Of a stretch of 7,322 nt of DNA, positions 4,684 through 7,322 are shown in pieces. The translations under genes and the position numbers were made by a program. The DNA is from Desulfobacca acetoxidans (GTDB lineage Bacteria > Desulfobacterota > Desulfobaccia > Desulfobaccales > 0-14-0-80-60-11). The stretch spans positions 1 to 7,322 of the forward strand of contig DYJG01000118.1 in the NCBI GenBank assembly GCA_020723225.1, given 5' to 3'. Each line of letters opens with the position of its first letter. Position 1 is the stretch's first letter. Under the pieces are notes generated by a model. It saw only the letters and a program-made list of their open reading frames with translations. It had not been told where the DNA came from and did no database searches.

Positions 4684-5991
4684 ATGGCAGCGAATCACAA
4701 AATGACCGGGAGATGGATCCTTAAACGCACGACCCTGGCCCGCCTGGGAGGCTTCATGCTTGGCCTGACCCTGGCGGTGGCGGGCCAAGCATGGGCGGCC
4801 TATGATCATTTCGCCAACGGCGTGACCAGGTACGAAGGCAGCAAGACCTGCAACCAGTGCCATCTGGATAAGGCCAAGGAAGTTTATGCCTCGGAGCATT
4901 ACCAATGGAAGGGCAAGCTCGGGGCCATCAACGATTTCTGTACTTACCCCGACAGCAACTGGCTCTTCAACTTCCCCCCGGGCAGCCAGGGGGCCGCGGG
5001 TTGCGTCACCTGCCACGTGAGCATGGGTGATACGAAACCGCCTTTCCCAGCGACGCCGACCACTGCGGCCCTGGACAAGATCGACTGCCTCATGTGCCAT
5101 TCGGACACTTACAATCACGTGGGCCAGATGGTGAACGGCCAGCCCGTGGTGGTGCCGGATGCGGCTTCCGCGGCGGCCATGCCCGCCATTCTGGCCGGCA
5201 TCGGCAAGCCCTCCAAAGCGGCCTGTCTGAAGTGCCATGCCAAGGCCGGGGGCGGGAACGGCATCAAACAGGGTGACTTGGACCTGTCCATGGCCGACCC
5301 GCACTTCACCGTGGACGTGCACATGTCCTCCGCGGGGGCCAATCTCTCCTGCGTCTCCTGCCACCGAACCCAGGCCCACCGCATCGCCGGCAAGGGCAAT
5401 GACCTGCGGGTATTGGACACCACCACCCGGGTGGTATCCTGCACCAATTGCCACACCACCAGCCCGCATCGCGACGGCGAGTTGAACGAGCATCGGGAGC
5501 GGGCCGACTGCACGGCCTGCCACATTCCCAACTATGCCAAGGGGATGGTCACCGAGACCAGAAGGGATAATGAGTTCCCCGAACTGATAGCCGGCAAATA
5601 TGAAGGCTCGCGGACTCTGGGCGCCAACCTGGTGCCCCAGTTGCTGCGGTATAACGGCACTTCCTACTTCTACAGGTATAACACCGCGATGTCGGTTAAG
5701 GCTCCGGACGGCAACTTCCTGATGGCCGGTCCCTCTTCCGTTGTCCCCGGCCGCTCGACATCCGGCAGGTATTATCCCTTTAAGGTGCACACGGCCCACA
5801 TGGCTGTGGACAGCCGGAACCGGGTCATCCCCATCGACGCCCAGAAATTCTGGAGCACCGGGGTCCTGGACGGCCCCATCAGCAAGTTCGTCAATGTGAC
5901 CCGTTACCTGGGGCTGTACCACCAGGTGGCCCCCAAGGAACAGGCCCGCAACGCCTGCGTGCAGTGCCACCGCAACGGCATTCCTGATTAA
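4684..5991 (+). CDS. Secreted octahaem c-type cytochrome, tetrathionate reductase (Otr)-like family
   Basis: This 435-residue protein has a Sec signal peptide: basic residues up to 20, a hydrophobic core at 21-34, and a likely cut after AWA at 38. Eight CXXCH haem motifs start at C56, C107, C135, C181, C223, C253, C276 and C425, so eight covalent haems in the periplasm are expected. The spacing, with seven haems in the first 280 residues and the last after a gap of about 145, fits the Otr-type octahaem family. So do INDFC between haems 1 and 2, CTACHIPNYAKG at haem 7, YYPFKVHT at 363-370, and HQVAPKEQ just before haem 8. Known Otr reduces tetrathionate, and nitrite and hydroxylamine in vitro, using a haem held by a lysine. 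K118, seven residues after the second haem motif, is a candidate ligand by position only. Substrate is unproven. Start: the in-frame stop at 4666 and AAGGAGG 4 nt before the ATG fix it. Confidence 0.85.
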   Translation: MAANHKMTGRWILKRTTLARLGGFMLGLTLAVAGQAWAAYDHFANGVTRYEGSKTCNQCHLDKAKEVYASEHYQWKGKLGAINDFCTYPDSNWLFNFPPGSQGAAGCVTCHVSMGDTKPPFPATPTTAALDKIDCLMCHSDTYNHVGQMVNGQPVVVPDAASAAAMPAILAGIGKPSKAACLKCHAKAGGGNGIKQGDLDLSMADPHFTVDVHMSSAGANLSCVSCHRTQAHRIAGKGNDLRVLDTTTRVVSCTNCHTTSPHRDGELNEHRERADCTACHIPNYAKGMVTETRRDNEFPELIAGKYEGSRTLGANLVPQLLRYNGTSYFYRYNTAMSVKAPDGNFLMAGPSSVVPGRSTSGRYYPFKVHTAHMAVDSRNRVIPIDAQKFWSTGVLDGPISKFVNVTRYLGLYHQVAPKEQARNACVQCHRNGIPD

Positions 5992-6040
5992 ACCGGAATC
6001 GGCCGGCGGCTGCCGCGATTAACGGCTGGCTTTATCAATG

Positions 6041-6078
6041 CGGGGTGGAAGCGGCTCTCTTCCACCCCGTTTCCTTTT
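6041..6078 (+). terminator. Intrinsic terminator after the octahaem cytochrome gene
   Basis: CGGGGTGGAA (6041-6050) pairs perfectly with TTCCACCCCG (6060-6069). G6051-C6059 extends the stem to 11 bp with a 7-nt loop. A T-rich tail (TTTCCTTTT) follows. It lies 50 bp after the stop codon and ends the rightward unit. Confidence 0.75.
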
Positions 6079-6104
6079 GGAGCAAACTCGGTATTCGCCG
6101 GAAA

Positions 6105-6258
6105 AAGATTTACCACCAAGACACAAAGACACAGAGGGGCACAAAGAGTGGTCAGGGATCAGGGGCCAGTGGTCAGTAAACAACTGGGCAATCAACCCTT
6201 GACCACTAATTCTTCTTTGTGATTCTCCGGGTCTTTGTGTCGTGGTGGCAAAATCTTC
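6105..6258. repeat. Imperfect inverted repeat of about 150 bp, MITE-like, in convergent gap
   Basis: Outer arms near 6105-6146 and 6215-6258 are reverse complements with a few mismatches and one single-base gap. Shared blocks include GACACAAAGAC (6120-6130, complement at 6231-6241) and CACAAAG (6140-6146 with 6215-6221). Nested inside, AGTGGTCA (6147-6154) pairs with TGACCACT (6200-6207), and GTGGTCAG recurs at 6169-6176. The arms carry a loosely repeated CACAAAG/CACAGAG unit like that of the palindrome at 1145-1215. No open reading frame of note lies within, so this is a non-coding, possibly mobilised repeat. The outer arms end about 15 bp from the RND-type gene's stop, so it may also stop both converging transcripts. 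With the terminator at 6041, this accounts for 5992-6272. Confidence 0.75.
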
Positions 6259-6272
6259 TACCGAACCCCAGA

Positions 6273-7322
6273 CTATCCCTCTGACTTACCCCCCCGGCGC
6301 TCCCCCACCAGGCGCAGCAGCGCAGGCAGGATGCTCAAGGCCGCCAGCAGGACGCAGAGGCTGCCTACGGTGGACAGCATGCCCAGGCTAAAAGTCCCCC
6401 GGTGTCCGGAGATCATCAGGCTGCCGAATCCCAAAGCGGTGGTCAACGCCGCCAGCAGGATCCCCTTGGCGGTGCTGGCCGGCAAGGTTATTTCCCGGGC
6501 CGACTCCTCCAATTGCCACCGGGCCAGGATGATGATGCCGTATTCCACTCCTTCTCCGAGAATCAAGGGGAGAAACAGCACGTTGGCCTGATTGAAGGGC
6601 ACATCCAGAAGCCACATCATGCTCACGGTCAAGGCGGTTCCCACCATCAGGGGGATCAGGGCCAGGAGCATCAATTTCAGGCTGCGCATCAGGAAGAAGA
6701 TCAAAACGGCGATGCCCAGCAAAGCCATAGCCGCGGCCCAGAGGCAGGCGTTGCGAAAATCCCGGGTGAAGGCATGGAGCAGGACGGGGTCCCCCACCAC
6801 CTGGGGGTCGACGCGGCGCAAATCATCTACGAAACGCCCTAACGGCTGGGGATTCCAAATGTCCTGGGAAGGAAAGATCCGGATCAGATAAGTCCCCTGG
6901 TTGCTGATGAACCGGTCCCTGACATCCCAGGGCAAGTCCTGAATGACCGGAGGCTGGCCGGCCCATTTCAGGTTCTCTTGCAGCAGTTCCCAATTATCCC
7001 GCAGGTCCGCCAAAAACTTCTTCTCGAACCGGGCCAACCGCGGTTTAACTTCGGCATTACCCGGAGTGTTAAAGAGAGAAATCAGGCGCAACAGAAGACG
7101 GTTTACCTCGTTCAACTGTTCCTGGGTGGGCCGGTCCTCCGGGGTCCAGTCGGTTTCTGCGGCCGTGGACAGCTTGAAATGGATGCGCCCCAGAATGGGG
7201 GCCAACTCCGCGGGATTCGAAGGGGAGCGTGGGGCCGGGGGAAAACTCACCCCCTGGATCACGGACTCCAATTCCTTGATCAGGCGCTGTTTGGCCGCCA
7301 CCTGGGTAGGCAGAAAGGAGAG
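6273..7322 (-). CDS. MMPL/RND-family exporter, HpnN-like, N-terminal part beyond window edge
   Basis: The frame is open from the right edge to TAG at 6273-6275, giving 349 residues. The GTG at 7301 is unlikely to be the start, because coding continues upstream (FLPTQVAAKQRLI). Residues are counted from that GTG. About 180 residues of periplasmic loop, including RIFPSQDIWN at 141-150, precede five membrane segments (about 184-205, 208-230, 236-262, 278-297, 305-327). The loop FLP..., FPSQD and the closing ALTTALGFGSLMISGHRG resemble the second half of HpnN-type RND exporters, which move hopanoids or other lipids to the outer membrane. The fourth-helix-type motif reads GEGVEYGIIILARW, with E where many relatives have D (GVDYG). 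HpnN itself is not proved: other MMPL exporters share this layout, and no hopanoid gene is in view. It converges on the cytochrome gene. Confidence 0.8.
   Translation of the reverse strand, partial: LSFLPTQVAAKQRLIKELESVIQGVSFPPAPRSPSNPAELAPILGRIHFKLSTAAETDWTPEDRPTQEQLNEVNRLLLRLISLFNTPGNAEVKPRLARFEKKFLADLRDNWELLQENLKWAGQPPVIQDLPWDVRDRFISNQGTYLIRIFPSQDIWNPQPLGRFVDDLRRVDPQVVGDPVLLHAFTRDFRNACLWAAAMALLGIAVLIFFLMRSLKLMLLALIPLMVGTALTVSMMWLLDVPFNQANVLFLPLILGEGVEYGIIILARWQLEESAREITLPASTAKGILLAALTTALGFGSLMISGHRGTFSLGMLSTVGSLCVLLAALSILPALLRLVGERRGGKSEG

Noticed and set aside
4579..5970. 463-codon minus-strand frame opposite the octahaem cytochrome
   Set aside because: The plus-strand frame has a signal peptide and eight haem motifs; the antisense frame is long only because of GC-rich codon use.

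Overview
The window looks like chromosomal DNA from a GC-rich, anaerobic, Gram-negative bacterium. Desulfobacterota (former Deltaproteobacteria, for example the Desulfobacca/Syntrophobacter side) is my best guess. It rests on an octahaem c-type cytochrome, a NapH-like iron-sulfur membrane protein, a cytidylate-kinase-like protein and an HpnN-like RND exporter lying side by side. No rRNA, tRNA, CRISPR array, transposase or phage gene is visible.

Layout, left to right. (1) 2-1078 (+) is the 3' part of a large polytopic membrane protein of unknown function, cut by the window edge. (2) 1145-1215 is a long, nearly perfect palindrome in the convergent gap. (3) 1272-2830 (-) is a probable two-gene operon: a TerC/YjbE-type membrane protein followed by a cytidylate-kinase-like P-loop protein. 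It is read from a consensus-like promoter at 2936-2964 through a leader of about 100 nt that can form two GC-rich hairpins. (4) 2965-3070 is a divergent control region with an AT-rich palindrome. (5) 3071-5991 (+) holds an ArsR-type repressor, a four-helix NapH-like membrane protein with two 4Fe-4S ferredoxin motifs, and a secreted eight-haem cytochrome resembling the octahaem tetrathionate reductase (Otr) family. Terminator-like hairpins follow the second and third genes, and the cytochrome has its own AT-rich upstream region of about 260 bp. (6) 6105-6258 is a second large imperfect inverted repeat, again in a convergent gap. (7) 6273-7322 (-) is the C-terminal part of an MMPL/RND exporter, cut by the right edge.

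The most interesting part is the ArsR / NapH-like / octahaem cytochrome set. It reads as a regulated electron-transfer module: the membrane iron-sulfur protein could pass electrons from the quinone pool or the cytoplasm towards the periplasmic cytochrome, which would reduce a sulfur or nitrogen compound. No NapC/NirT-type quinol dehydrogenase is in view. The ArsR protein lacks the usual arsenic CVC motif but has two cysteines, so a redox or sulfur signal is possible. The substrate, the partnership and the control circuit are inference. The haem motifs, Fe-S motifs, promoters and palindromes are seen directly.
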